In this document: positions 10,299 to 20,142 of the stretch, in pieces
How the letters are laid out: every line of letters begins with the position of its first letter
How positions within the stretch are numbered: position 1 is the stretch's first letter
Source: Bombyx mori
Taxonomy: Eukaryota; Arthropoda; Insecta; Lepidoptera; Bombycidae
Assembly (NCBI RefSeq): GCF_030269925.1
Contig: NC_085131.1
Span: 14,059,501-14,123,500, forward strand
Direction of reading: 5' to 3'
DNA: 64,000 nucleotides
The notes under the pieces: generated by a model
What the model was told of the DNA's origin: nothing
The model's input: only the letters and a program-made list of their open reading frames with translations
Databases searched by the model: none
Position numbers and translations under genes: made by a program

Positions 10299-10408
10299 CT
10301 AAAAAAATAGGGATTATCACAAAATGGCCTCTGCATCTACGCCCCTTGACTACGGGGTTAAACTAATCAGAATATCGACAATTTTTCTTGTAAAGGCTTT
10401 ATAAACTA

Positions 10409-10820
10409 CAAGCGGCCCGCTCCGGCTCCGCTCGGGTTTTTAACTAAAATTTCAACGATATTTAACGTTTTATTTTTTTAAATCAAGGAACACTTATTGC
10501 GGCATAACTATAATAGTTAGACATATGCTGTCGTGACACTTTTTGTAAATAATAATGCGTTCTACAAAGTCGCAGTACATTATTTTATTCTATCATCAGT
10601 AATTTTCGCAGGGCACGCGATTTAAACAATATTTTAGGTAATTTTTTTACACCTTGGGTTACATTATTGGAGTTTTAGTAAGGATCCCTAATTTTTTTCA
10701 AGAAATACTATAGCCTATGTCACTCGGAAATAGTGTAGCTTCCAAACAGTGAAAGATTTTTTCAAATACAAACAAACAAACAAATCTTTCCTCTTTATAA
10801 TATTAGTACAGAAGTATAGA
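10409..10820 (-). mobile_element. Non-autonomous Helitron in the Ig-gene intron
   Basis: On the minus strand it begins A|TCTATACTTCTGTAC (10820) and ends GGCCGCTTG|T (10409), with an AGCGG/CCGCT hairpin next to the 3' end. It is a sister of the plus-strand copy at 54099-54544, sharing AGAGGAAAGATTTGTTTGTT and most of the interior. The CTTG end departs from the usual CTRR. Confidence 0.8.
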
Positions 10821-11317
10821 TTTAAAACGACTACTACAGTTTAATCTTCAGTCATCCATGATCTCTAGAACTAGAAAATAATTTATAATCGAAACGTCGA
10901 GAACAATAATAAGAAAATAATACACGCGAAATTACATCGTAATAGTAGTTTTAATGAAACGATTTAATTACGACTGACAACCGATGGAGATATTGACTTC
11001 AATTTGTTATTATTTTGAAAGCACTCAAGCTGGTTTGTAAGTAAAGTTACATATTTAACAAAAAGAACGAAATTCGGTGACAAACAGACCTGAAAATTAT
11101 ATTGAACTGTTTTGTCTTTGCCTATTTATAACCGATACAGAGTGAGGAATATAATATCAATTTTGAAGTTTATCGATTAATCAGACTAAAGCCCAAATCG
11201 TATCAAGTGTCTATAAAATTACTGAATGTAGAGTCTAGTAAACTAAACGTGTGTGCAAATCGCAAATGCACAACCTTGAGATGATTCCGTGATTTTTACA
11301 GTAAAGAGCGGCTATAT
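10821..11317. other. Intron sequence, no recognised element
   Basis: AT-rich DNA between the Helitron and a LINE relic, within the intron that separates the two Ig exons. Confidence 0.6.
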
Positions 11318-11690
11318 TATGCCCCTGACTGGCTAAATGTCATCAGAGCCGTATGCTCATCTGTCTACAAGGTTAATAAAAACATCTTTAGACAATCGAG
11401 AACGGGGTCGATTCTTACTACCTGAAATAGCAACATACGTACAGATTACGCTCCCAAATATAATTTTTGCCACATACCATCCGGCTATGGAATCAAATGC
11501 CTTCCGTGATACTTTTTGTTCGTTGTATCACATTAGACTTCCAACGAGGTATGATAAGACTACTCAGTGGCAACCAGCGATTTGACTCTACTGATGGCAT
11601 TGTTTATATCCATGAGTGACGGTAACCACTGACCTGTAGGTAGGCTATATACTTGTTTGCCTTTAAAATAAATAAAATAAGACTTCCAGT
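11318..11690 (+). repeat. Two degenerate CR1-like LINE 3' tails
   Basis: Tail motifs (CCGTATGCTCATCTGTCTAC with AATAAAAA, then GGCATTGTTTATATCCATGA with GACGGTAACCACT) occur twice in a row. They match the end of the intact LINE at 59538-62999 but are strongly diverged. Confidence 0.55.
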
Positions 11691-12097
11691 GCCCAGTACG
11701 TCTATCAAAAACGTCATATAAATCTCAGCCAAGCTTGTAGAAGAAAAAAAATCGGTTGTCTGTAAAGTCGGTTTACTGACGATAGTTGAACGTATAACGT
11801 CATAAGAAAATACTAATGGAATGGTTTCATTTTTCAATTATCGCAAATATCGTTGCTATAAACAATTGACACCACATTCACTTTTCACTGAACTTCATAC
11901 TTGACGAAAACATGTAAATTTATAATTGTATAGCAGCTGTCCACGCGGATGCATCGCTCACTCAAGTCGCCTCAGAGCGAGGTAACGCCGCATGAGTCAT
12001 GTTTTTTCGTGCGTGCAGCCGGCTCTATCGAATTAGAAGACGTTTTCTTGTCAAAAACTTAAGAATAAATTAGTAAGATAAATATTACGAAATATAC
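11691..12097. other. Intron sequence, no recognised element
   Basis: This is the upstream part of the same intron, starting from the GTATAT donor at 12097. Only chance reading frames are visible. Confidence 0.6.
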
Positions 12098-12230
12098 CTA
12101 TAAAGAGGCTCTCCATCAGTCTCCTTAAACCACAAGACCATGGAGACGTGATCTTCTGCGGCCAGGGGCTGGATGTCGCAGGGCAATGAAGCTTTCTTCC
12201 CTAGCACTCCCTGCGCGTGCGCCGTTGGTA
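12098..12230 (-). CDS. Sidestep-like Ig receptor, exon with first half of V-type Ig domain
   Basis: This is an internal exon of 133 bp on the minus strand. The acceptor is TATTGTTACAG before 12230 and the donor is AG|GTATAT after 12098. After two bases that finish a split codon, 43 codons read [20 protein letters not shown] (first Ig cysteine), an acidic linker, VLWFKE (the Ig tryptophan) and GEPLY, then AG, which joins T of the next exon to give Ser. The joined protein GEPLYSYDVRGR is a hallmark sidestep segment. The phase match (2 then 1) and the placement of C, W and C across the two exons argue that both belong to one live gene. The exon for the signal peptide is not visible upstream. Confidence 0.88.
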
Positions 12231-12595
12231 CTGTAACAATACACTAAATTCAGAAACATAATAATTAAGTAGAATCAACCTTAAGATCAGAGACGGTAGA
12301 GTACCAGAGAGAGAGAGAGGGAGAGTCTATCTCGGTCGCAGTAATCTGGAAGTATCTAAGCAGCTACCAGCGTCAAAAACAAACTGTGGATATTTCATTT
12401 TAATGCACCAAACCAGCGTACGGAGCCCATATCCCAGACAGTGTCAAGCTGCTACCAGATTCCATAAATCTCGTCATCTTAGAAAGTTATCTTATAAGAG
12501 AAAGCTCCAAACAAAACAATCTAAAAACGAGTAAGAGATGTTGACTGAATTAAAATGATCCAATCACTCTCTTTGTGTATATATAGGTAAATATT
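12231..12595. other. Intron upstream of the Ig exon
   Basis: Contains a short GA-rich microsatellite at about 12307-12328. Nothing else was recognised. Confidence 0.5.
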
Positions 12596-12725
12596 ATAAT
12601 CACGATTGATCTTGGCCACGAGGCCAAGGACCGCAGCAGATGGAGAACAGTTGTACATGAGAGAGTGATGCAGCAGGCGAGTCACGACCCTCTGTAATGA
12701 GGAGAGCGATGCAAGGAGGGGACTC
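12596..12725 (+). repeat. RTE-like LINE C-terminal fragment
   Basis: The plus-strand reading KDRSRWRTVVHERV...ASHDPL resembles the end of RTE-type proteins and the relic at 46085-46330 (minus). It is about 130 bp and broken. Confidence 0.6.
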
Positions 12726-12757
12726 TATAATTAAATAAAACCTAGTAGCAGTATGCA

Positions 12758-13197
12758 TGAAGTCGTCGTGGCCTAAAGGATAAGACGTCCGGTGCATTCG
12801 TTGTTGCGATGCATCGGTGTTCGAATCCCGCTGGCGGGTACCAATTTTCTTAATGAAATATGTACTTAACAAATGTTCACGATTGACTTCCACGGTGAAG
12901 GAATAACATCGTGCAATAAAAATCAAACCCGCAAAATTATAATTTGCGTGATCACTGGTGGTAAGACCTCTTGTGAGTCCGCACGGGTAGGTACCACCGC
13001 CCTGCCTATTTCTGCCGTGAAGCAGAAATGCGTTTCGGTTTGAAGGGTGGGGTAGCCGTTGTAGCTATACTGCGACCTTAGAACTTATATCTCAAGGTGG
13101 GTGGCGCATTTACGTTGTACATGTCTATGGGCTCCAGTAACCACTTAACACCAGGTGGGCTGTGAGCTCACCCACCCTTCAAAGCACAAAAAAAAAA
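12758..13197 (+). repeat. Bm1: Bm1 SINE, full length
   Basis: The copy of about 440 bp has all parts. The tRNA-like head has an A-box-like TGGCCTAAAGG (12769-12779) and a B-box-like GTGTTCGAATCC (12817-12828). A tRNA-unrelated body follows, then a tail with CACTTAACACCAGGTGGGC and an A run. The head resembles a tRNA-Arg type. Internal A and B boxes imply RNA polymerase III transcription. Confidence 0.92.
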
Positions 13198-13403
13198 CAG
13201 CTGACTGTAACCTAGCATTACTGGTGAGTGACGCTTACTATTCACCATCAAGTGAACCGTATGCTCGTCTGCCCGCATAGACAAACGAAATAAAAATAGT
13301 AAATCGAACACTTTCATAACAACGTATGATGTCATATTGTGTGGCTAATGTGTATTATATTTGTGTTATCTATAGTTCAGTCTTTAGCTATTTTGGATTT
13401 CAT

Positions 13404-13734
13404 TGACGTCCCACGTAGTCTTCTTTTTCTCCACCTTATCCCACTAGGTGGGGTCGGCACAGCTAATTTTTCACTTCTATTCTCTTCTATCAGCCGTCAT
13501 CTCAACACTCACTCCTCTCTCTCTCATATCGTCTTTCACACACTCCATCCATGTCTTCTTCGGTCGACCTCTTCTACCTTGCACTACCATTTCCATACAT
13601 CTCCTAGTCACATGCATGTTCTCTCTACGCATCACATATCCATACCACCCTAACCGTCCGCTCCTTAATTTGTTTCTTACCGGAGCCACTTTCACACTTC
13701 CTCTGATATACTCATTCGTGACGTCCCACGTAGT
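13404..13734 (-). mobile_element. RTE-clade LINE 3' fragment with 16-bp target duplication
   Basis: The inserted part 13420-13718 is flanked by perfect TGACGTCCCACGTAGT repeats (13404-13419 and 13719-13734). On the minus strand it encodes KVAPVRNKLRSGRLGWYG, GRRGRPKKTW and CVKDDM, the C-terminal tail typical of RTE-type proteins. The frame is still open over about 72 codons. It was severely 5'-truncated at insertion. Confidence 0.85.
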
Positions 13735-13986
13735 GAAGCTTCAAATAAACTATGATCACATGTTAACGTGTATTGTTTTGTGTGGTACCCACTGAAGCGT
13801 GACGTCTCTATTACGTGACGGTTCGCACGGTGTCGCGTGTCATTATCGATTTTCGCTGTGAGATCTGTGCTCACAGGGATCTTATTACTGAAATACTAAT
13901 TGGGTAAAACACTAGATATTTTGGGAAGCTGCTTAAATAAATTAAAGGATAAATAAACATATTTATTTCTTCGACGGTAATTAGTT

Positions 13987-14038
13987 GTGTGGTGCCTACA
14001 ATAGCACCACACGATTTCTTCCCCTAGGTGTTGGGGAA
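13987..14038. other. Two adjacent short hairpins
   Basis: GTGTGGTGC/GCACCACAC with an 8-nt loop (13987-14012), then CTTCCCC/GGGGAAG with an 8-nt loop (14017-14038), directly before the MITE at 14042. The role is unknown. Confidence 0.6.
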
Positions 14039-14041
14039 GTA

Positions 14042-14337
14042 CGGTGACCATCCGTACAGTTTTTGGCAGGACAGTGCTCTTTTTTTAAGACGCTTTCCTT
14101 TTTTTTTGAAGCATAGTCCTCTATTTTATTTATTTGTACTGTTTCTCAAAGACATTTCAATTAAGTTTTTACTAAAAATGTATAATAATTAAGTTCGATC
14201 AGCTTCGACTGAATATGGGCCATATTATATGGTCATTGTTTTGTAATAACTGATCTCGTGTTAATAAACGTATTAATGTTTTCTGTAGGTTTTTTTGCTC
14301 CTTGTCCTGTTTTTTGAAACAAAAATAATGGTCACCG
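14042..14337. mobile_element. TA-flanked MITE of 296 bp
   Basis: The termini are CGGTGACCAT and ATGGTCACCG, with a second stretch of inverted similarity (CAGGACA...). TA dinucleotides at 14040-14041 and 14338-14339 fit a Tc1/mariner-type target duplication. There is no coding frame. Confidence 0.75.
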
Positions 14338-14422
14338 TACGTAGAAGGCCAGTAAAGGAGAACGCGCAGCTGCCTTTACTGGGTGTTCAATGAACCTACT
14401 GCTATCGACCAAATTCAGTGGT

Positions 14423-14600
14423 GGCACAAAACATTGTAAGCCCCCACAAGTAGGTACCATCACTCGAACTACTTTTGCCGGAAAGTAGTCATGCGTATCG
14501 GTTTTCGTGGTGGAACTGTCAGTGGCAGAGGCATTAACACTGTAATAGATCCGGTACTATGGGTAACCATTTATTACCAAGTAGTATACATTTATTCATA
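14423..14600 (+). repeat. Bm1: Very degenerate Bm1-like fragment
   Basis: Weak matches to the Bm1 centre (GTAGGTACCATCACTC, AGTAGTCATGCGTATCGG) and the 3' region. Confidence 0.45.
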
Positions 14601-14621
14601 ACATAAAAATTACCAATAATT

Positions 14622-14795
14622 TTTTATTTCTTAGAAGGGTAGACGAGCTCACAGCCCACCCAGTAAAAACTTGTGTGTCTACACTTCTACGACGTAAATG
14701 CGCCACCCACCTTACATTTACCTTACCTTACCGGTAACCACTTAACACCAGGTGGGCCGTGAGCTGGTTCACACAAAGAAGCAATAAAAAAATTA
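14622..14795. repeat. Bm1: Inverted pair of Bm1 3' ends
   Basis: A minus-oriented tail (14622-14717) is followed at once by a plus-oriented tail (14730-14795). A transcript of either strand could fold back on itself. Confidence 0.75.
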
Positions 14796-15531
14796 ATTAA
14801 AAAAATGTAGAGTTTAATTTGTAGAGCGTCTAGACATGCTCACGTTTGGTAGTCTATAAACAATTTGCTAAAATACAACATATTTATTTACATGGAGTTT
14901 TGTTTGTCTACAAATGTAGGCTTCAACAAAAGTTTAATAACACAAAACGTTTCACAGAATCAAATCGAATTGAATTAACATTTTCAAAGCTTCAGAAACA
15001 AAATTAAACTTATTACCAAACAAGAACAGAGTTGTTTTATATTATTTTAATATTGAACCGAATATTATAACACTGTGAAGTAATGTTATATGATAACTCG
15101 ACTTGAACTAATTACAGGCGTATGTGTGTATATTTAAACTAAATTATTCATTAATTTGCCAAACTTTCCGCCCGCACTGAATTGTTAACTATGTATAAAT
15201 TTACAGAATGTAGCAGTATATTAATAGTTTTAATATTACATTTGATGTTTTTAAATAATTTGAAACCAATTTTTTATCTGTCGGAGACGGTCATTAGTTT
15301 GGTAACAAAACAAAACGCAGCACGATTCCCGAGAGGTGACAACACGATCGCGATGTCGTCGAAACTCGGCCAACTTCGTACTACGATAAAGCCTAGCCGA
15401 TGGAAGTTCGCATAGACGCCATCACACCAACCAGCCTTCTTGAAGCGCAGTACCGTCCTAAGAACTGTCATTCGGTTTCCTTTAGTAACGTCAAGAGAAG
15501 ATTTCTAAATTGTTCTAAGATAATAAACGTG
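14796..15531. other. AT-rich flank up to the R1-clade insertion
   Basis: No gene recognised. The last 14 bases (15518-15531) are the left target duplication of the LINE that follows. An open frame from 15400 runs into the LINE by chance. Confidence 0.6.
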
Positions 15532-17793
15532 GAGTGCGTTCGGGCGAGGCGCGAGTGCGCCAGGCATCGCCGCCGCCGCCTGCCGCGGCGCAACGATCCA
15601 GTTGCGTTCGCGGCGGCAGAGGCCCGGCTGCACGCCGCATTTCGCGTCGCACAGAGGGCACTGCAGCTGGCCATCAGAAGAGCCAAGGATCAACACATGG
15701 AGGGTCTCCTGGAGACGCTGGATGAGGATCCGTGGGGGCGGCCCTATCATATGGTGCGCAATAAAATGCGCCCATGGGCCCCCCCGATCACGGAGCGTCT
15801 CCAGCCTCAGCAGCTGCGGGACATCGTCTCGGCGCTGTTCCCGCAGGAGCGGGAGGGATTTGTCGCGCCCGCTATGGACTCGCCGCCGGAATACGACGGC
15901 GAAGTCCCTGCCGAGGTGCCCCATATAACGGGGGCGGAGCTCCGTGTGGCCGTGCGCAAAATGTGCGCGAAGGACACTGCACCCGGCCCGGACGGTGTCC
16001 ATGGCCGGGTTTGGGCCTTGGCTCTTGGTGCCCTGGGGGACCGACTCTTGAGGCTTTACAACTCCTGCCTCGAGACGGGACGGTTTCCTTCATCGTGGAG
16101 GACGGGCAGACTCGTGCTGTTGAGAAAGGAGGGGCGCCCGGCGGATACTGCTGCCGGGTACCGTCCCATCGTGTTGCTGGATGAGGTGGGCAAGCTGCTG
16201 GAACGCATTCTGGCAGCCCGCATCATCCAGCATCTGGTCAGGGTGGGACCCGATCTGTCGGCGGAGCAATATGGCTTCCGAGAGGGCCGCTCAACGGTAG
16301 ACGCGATCCTTCGCGTGCGGGCCCTCTCGGATGAGGCCGTTTCCGGGGGTGGGGTGGCTTTGGCGGTGTCACTCGATATCGCCAATGCGTTCAACACCCT
16401 GCCCTGGTCCGTGATAGGGGGGGCGCTGGAACGACACGGAGTGCCCCCCTACCTTCGCCGGCTGGTGGGTTCCTACTTGGAAGACAGATCGGTCACGTGT
16501 ACCGGACACGGTGGGATCGTGCACCGGTTCCCGGTCGTGCGCGGTGTTCCACAGGGGTCGGTGCTCGGCCCTCTTTTGTGGAATATCGGGTATGACTGGG
16601 TGCTGAGGGGTGCCCTCCTCCCGGGCCTGAGCGTAATCTGTTACGCAGACGACACGTTGGTCGTGGCCCGGGGGGGGAGTTTTGCTGAGTCTGCCCGTCT
16701 TGCTACGGCTGGGGTGGCGCATGTCGTCGGCAAAATCAGGAGATTGGGCCTCGACGTGGCGCTCAGTAAATCCGAGGCCATGTGGTTCCACAGGCCCCGG
16801 AGAGTGCCACCTGTCGATGCCCATATCGTGGTTGGAGGCGTCCGTATCGGGGTCGGGGTGCAGTTGAAGTACCTCGGCCTCATTCTAGACAGTCGTTGGA
16901 CCTTCCGTGCTCACTTTCAGAATCTGGTCCCTCGTTTGTTGGGGGTGGCCGGCGCGTTAAGCCGGCTCCTTCCCAATGTTGGGGGGCCTGACCAGGTGAC
17001 GCGCCGTCTCTATACAGGGGTGGTGCGATCAATGGCCCTATACGGGGCGCCCGTGTGGGGCCAGTCCCTGGCCGTGGGGGTAGCGAAGCTGCTGCAACGG
17101 CCGCAACGCACCATCGCGGTCAGGGTCATCCGTGGTTATCGCACCATCTCTTTCGAGGCGGCGTGTGTACTGGCTGGGACGCCGCCTTGGGTCCTGGAGG
17201 CGGAGGCGCTCGCTGCTGACTATCAGTGGCGGGCTGACCTTCGTGTACGGGGCGTGGCGCGTCCCAGCCCCAGTGTGGTCAGAGCGCGGAGGGCCCAATC
17301 TCGGCGGTCCGTACTGGAGTCATGGTCTAGACGGCTGGCCGATCCTTCGGCTGGTCGTAGGACCGTCGAGGCGATTCGCCCGGTTCTTGTGAACTGGGTG
17401 AATCGTGACAGAGGACGCCTCACTTTCCGGCTCACGCAGGTGCTCACTGGGCATGGTTGCTTCGGTGAGTTCCTGCACCGGATCGGAGCCGAGCCGACGG
17501 CAGAGTGCCACCATTGTGGTTGCGACTTGGACACGGCGGAGCACACGCTCGTCGCCTGCCCCGCATGGGAGGGGTGGCGCCGTGTCCTCGTCGCAAAAAT
17601 AGGAAACGACTTGTCGTTGCCGAGTGTTGTGGCATCGATGCTCGGTGACGACGAGTCGTGGAAGGCGATGCTCGACTTCTGCGAGTGCACCATCTCGCAG
17701 AAGGAGGCGGCGGGGCGCGTGAGAGACGCACAGGCCCGCCGCCGTCGAGCGGGGGCCAGGGAGGCGGATATCGCCCAAGCCCTGGCCCTCTAA
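15532..17793 (+). CDS. R1-clade pol fragment: reverse transcriptase and C-terminal CCHC region
   Basis: 753 codons are open to the stop before 17794. Counting from an upstream ATG at 15400 that belongs to flanking DNA, the element begins at residue 45. RT motifs follow: APGPDGVHGR (194-203), YRPIVLL (254-260), LDIANAF (325-331), RGVPQGSVLGP (381-391) and the catalytic YADD (415-418). YLGLILD comes next and a C-terminal CCHC (C703-x2-C706-x8-H715-x4-C720). In a complete element this enzyme copies the RNA onto nicked target DNA. There are no internal stops, so insertion was recent, but without the endonuclease the copy cannot move alone. Confidence 0.9.
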   Translation, partial: ECVRARRECARHRRRRLPRRNDPVAFAAAEARLHAAFRVAQRALQLAIRRAKDQHMEGLLETLDEDPWGRPYHMVRNKMRPWAPPITERLQPQQLRDIVSALFPQEREGFVAPAMDSPPEYDGEVPAEVPHITGAELRVAVRKMCAKDTAPGPDGVHGRVWALALGALGDRLLRLYNSCLETGRFPSSWRTGRLVLLRKEGRPADTAAGYRPIVLLDEVGKLLERILAARIIQHLVRVGPDLSAEQYGFREGRSTVDAILRVRALSDEAVSGGGVALAVSLDIANAFNTLPWSVIGGALERHGVPPYLRRLVGSYLEDRSVTCTGHGGIVHRFPVVRGVPQGSVLGPLLWNIGYDWVLRGALLPGLSVICYADDTLVVARGGSFAESARLATAGVAHVVGKIRRLGLDVALSKSEAMWFHRPRRVPPVDAHIVVGGVRIGVGVQLKYLGLILDSRWTFRAHFQNLVPRLLGVAGALSRLLPNVGGPDQVTRRLYTGVVRSMALYGAPVWGQSLAVGVAKLLQRPQRTIAVRVIRGYRTISFEAACVLAGTPPWVLEAEALAADYQWRADLRVRGVARPSPSVVRARRAQSRRSVLESWSRRLADPSAGRRTVEAIRPVLVNWVNRDRGRLTFRLTQVLTGHGCFGEFLHRIGAEPTAECHHCGCDLDTAEHTLVACPAWEGWRRVLVAKIGNDLSLPSVVASMLGDDESWKAMLDFCECTISQKEAAGRVRDAQARRRRAGAREADIAQALAL

Positions 17794-18123
17794 GTGTTTC
17801 GGGTCCCCTCACATGTCGGCCTGGGGACCGGCGAAGGGGGCCTAAGAAGACGACGTGCAAGCTGCTCTGCACGCGTTTTATGCATGAGCATCCGGGTGAT
17901 GGAAGGCCGGCTATCCTCAACCCACGCTGGTTCTGACCCAGCGGGGTATTCCGTAGGATAGACCATTCTAACCGGCGCCATCTAGGCGGGCTTCGGATAG
18001 CCTGCCGACCGAGAGGGCTGGTGGTCGTGGCGCCGACGATCGCCAGTCCGGCGTCCCGAGGGGGAGGGTGATGGGAGAGATGTGCTCCGCACTAAACGCT
18101 TCACTTTCCCCCCTTTGCCTTTT

Positions 18124-18230
18124 CATGAGTTTTGTCTCATGCGAGGTTTGGACGTTGGTTGTTGAGAGACAGGAGGTTTTAGTCGGTTCGACTCCGACAT
18201 GCCCCGCCCTTCATCCCCAGTGAAGGGCGG
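18124..18230 (+). other. Structured 3' UTR of the R1-clade LINE, including a tRNA T-arm-like hairpin
   Basis: Three hairpins stand before the poly(A): CATGAG/CTCATG (18124-18141); GTCGG-TTCGACT-CCGAC (18182-18198), which has the 5-bp stem and 7-nt loop of a tRNA T arm and contains the B-box sequence GGTTCGACTCC; and CCGCCCTTCA/TGAAGGGCGG with a 7-nt loop (18204-18230). Reverse transcriptases of such elements recognise 3' UTR structure, so these are candidate recognition features. Confidence 0.7.
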
Positions 18231-18373
18231 AAGTCCGGCGATTTCCTCCTGACAAAAAAAAAAAAAAAAAAAGATAATAAACGTGTTGTGTTTACTCAAT
18301 ATTTCTCTTAACTCGATCACCCTATTCGCCCCTATGACGTTAGTGTTCATAATGCGGTTTCTCCGACATATGT

Positions 18374-18777
18374 ATTTTTTTTTATTGCTTAGATGGGTGG
18401 ACGAACTCACAGCCCACCTGATGTTAAGTGGTTACTGGAGCCCATAGACATCTACGACGTATATGCGCCACCCACCTTGAGATATAACTTCTACCCTTCA
18501 CACCGAAACACATTACTGCTTCACAGCAGAAATAGGTAAGGCGGTGGTACCTACCCGCGCGGACTCACATGAGGTCCTACCACCAGTAATTACGTAAATT
18601 TTGCGGGTTTGATTTTTATTACACGATGTTATTCCTTCACCGTGGAAGTCAATCGTGAACATTTGTTGAGTGCGTATTTCATTAGAAAAATTGGTACCCG
18701 CCTGCGGGATTTGAACATCGGTTCATCGCTAGATACGAATGCACCGGAGGTCATATCCTTTAAGCCACGACGACTTC
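18374..18777 (-). repeat. Bm1: Bm1 SINE, near full length
   Basis: Minus orientation with poly(T) at 18374-18382 and the tRNA-like head at the right end (CCACGACGACTTCA). About 45 bp of the body around the TTCTAAGGTCTCAG motif is deleted. Confidence 0.9.
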
Positions 18778-19798
18778 AAAATGGTCATGATTTGGGTGCA
18801 CACTATTCATCCACCTCTTTATAACACAAGAAGCATCGTACAAAAGTGCGTATGAGCCGTTAAGTGTTCAGCATTTTGCGGAGTTTAGTACAGAGGTATA
18901 CTACCTTAGCTACACGCCGCATTTGTACAGTACTGTTATGGCGTACAACATGCTCCCAGACTTAACAGACACTCATTTCGAAATGCACTTGTGAATCTTA
19001 TTTACACTTTATAACGAATTATTAAAACAATCCTAGTTTAAGGTGTATTTTATAAATTAAGTATAACGATGTAAAATATATTTCATTGGTGCTATATCGA
19101 CTGACAGCTTTTTGGAAAAACTTCGTGGCTGCCCGGCGACGTCTCTGCCGCTCCGCCCGCATGCATGTCCCTTCAAGACCCACGAGTAGAGTAAATAGGG
19201 ATGTGTGCGTTTTAACTTCGTATTTATTATATACCTATATGATGTTTTAAGAATAAGATTTTTTACTGAAAGTAAACAATTTATTTTTGATATTAATGAC
19301 TGAACGATCATTATAATTGTATTATTAATTATTGGAATAGTGAGAGACGCGAACTCATTAAATAACCCAGTCTCGTTTTGATATTTCGGTAGAAAAATAA
19401 AAAAATCGAGAACAGTAATGGATATTAATTAAATATATGTATGTACATATGTATATGTTGACCCTATGAACGTGACTCTGTTTGCTGAAATATCCAATTC
19501 GGCGTACACTATGTCTTGAAGATGCCGCTGTGCGAAATACAATCAGTTAGAAATCAGAAATCATTTTTTTCATCAAAAGTATTACATTTTAAGGTGTTTC
19601 AAGCCCACGAAAAATCTTAACACAATAGACACTCGAAGAACGATGTCTGAATGAATAATCATAACGGAATTATATTTTTGAATAGTTGAGAACGTTCATT
19701 TACATTTAAATACTGATCTTAACGAAACAAAATGTCAGAATAATGACGAGACTCGTCGAGACGGAAACTGAATTGATTTAAGGGATGATTAGATTACT
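18778..19798. other. Unannotated AT-rich stretch
   Basis: No coding frame or recognised repeat, apart from a TATG-rich microsatellite-like patch near 19435-19458. Confidence 0.4.
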
Positions 19799-20140
19799 TT
19801 TTTTATGATTGATGGTTTACTGGTGGCCCGGAGGCCTTTCCCGTTTCAAAAAGACAGGTGGGCGAGCAAGGGCTCAGCCAGAAGGGGCGAGATTTGCTAA
19901 CAGCTACTCGAGCGCCTCCAAGGAAGACCTAACAACTCAAGAGTAACTAACTGCTTCGCGAATGAATTTACTACTGGATCAGAATCGTGACCCGCTGAGA
20001 AGATCCGGTGAGAAACTCAGCGGGCTGATGTTTAGGTTAGGTTGCACGTCGAACTCTTTGCGGAGTTCGATGAGTACGGTTACCGGGGTCTTTACTCCTG
20101 CTGTTAGAGCGGAAGGCGTCGAAATTATTACTACATTTGC
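19799..20140 (-). mobile_element. Jockey-clade 3' UTR fragment (right-copy subfamily)
   Basis: Closely matches the 3' end of the element at 57052 (GGTGGCCCG, AGCAAGGGCTCAGCCAG, GACCCGCTGAGAAGATCCGG, GAAACTCAGCGGGCTGATG). It starts with a T run and reaches the last codons of ORF2. It is abutted by a Bm1. Confidence 0.85.
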
Positions 20141-20142
20141 TT

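Larger units (their letters stand above)
15532..18271 (+). mobile_element. R1-clade LINE, 5'-truncated, with 14-bp target duplication
   Basis: Perfect AGATAATAAACGTG repeats (15518-15531 and 18272-18285) bracket 2.74 kb that ends in about 18 A's. It contains an RT region, a CCHC motif and a structured 3' UTR. It is GC-rich in an AT-rich setting. The protein resembles the TRAS/SART/R1 clade (CYADDTLV, GHGCFG, HTLVACPAW). The site is not a telomeric TTAGG repeat and not visibly rDNA. The element lacks ORF1 and the endonuclease, so it was truncated on insertion. Confidence 0.92.

Noticed and set aside
10022..10336. A 104-codon single-exon gene containing the Ig segment
   Set aside because: Clear AG acceptor and GTGAGT donor delimit 10090-10298; residues outside are translated intron, partly MITE.
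10090..12230. Ig exons as a processed pseudogene or retrocopy
   Set aside because: They are separated by a 1.8 kb intron with good splice sites and correct phase.
12758..12835. tRNA gene at the head of the Bm1 copy (also near 43394, 18777, 52082)
   Set aside because: A and B boxes are present, but the sequence is part of a repeated SINE and does not close into a full cloverleaf with matching acceptor stem.
13339..13795. Plus-strand hydrophobic frames at 13.4-13.8 kb as membrane proteins
   Set aside because: They are the antisense of an RTE fragment bounded by a 16-bp target duplication.
15400..15531. N-terminal 44 codons of the long open frame that runs into the R1-clade RT
   Set aside because: They lie upstream of the left target duplication (15518-15531), so they are flanking DNA fused in frame by chance.
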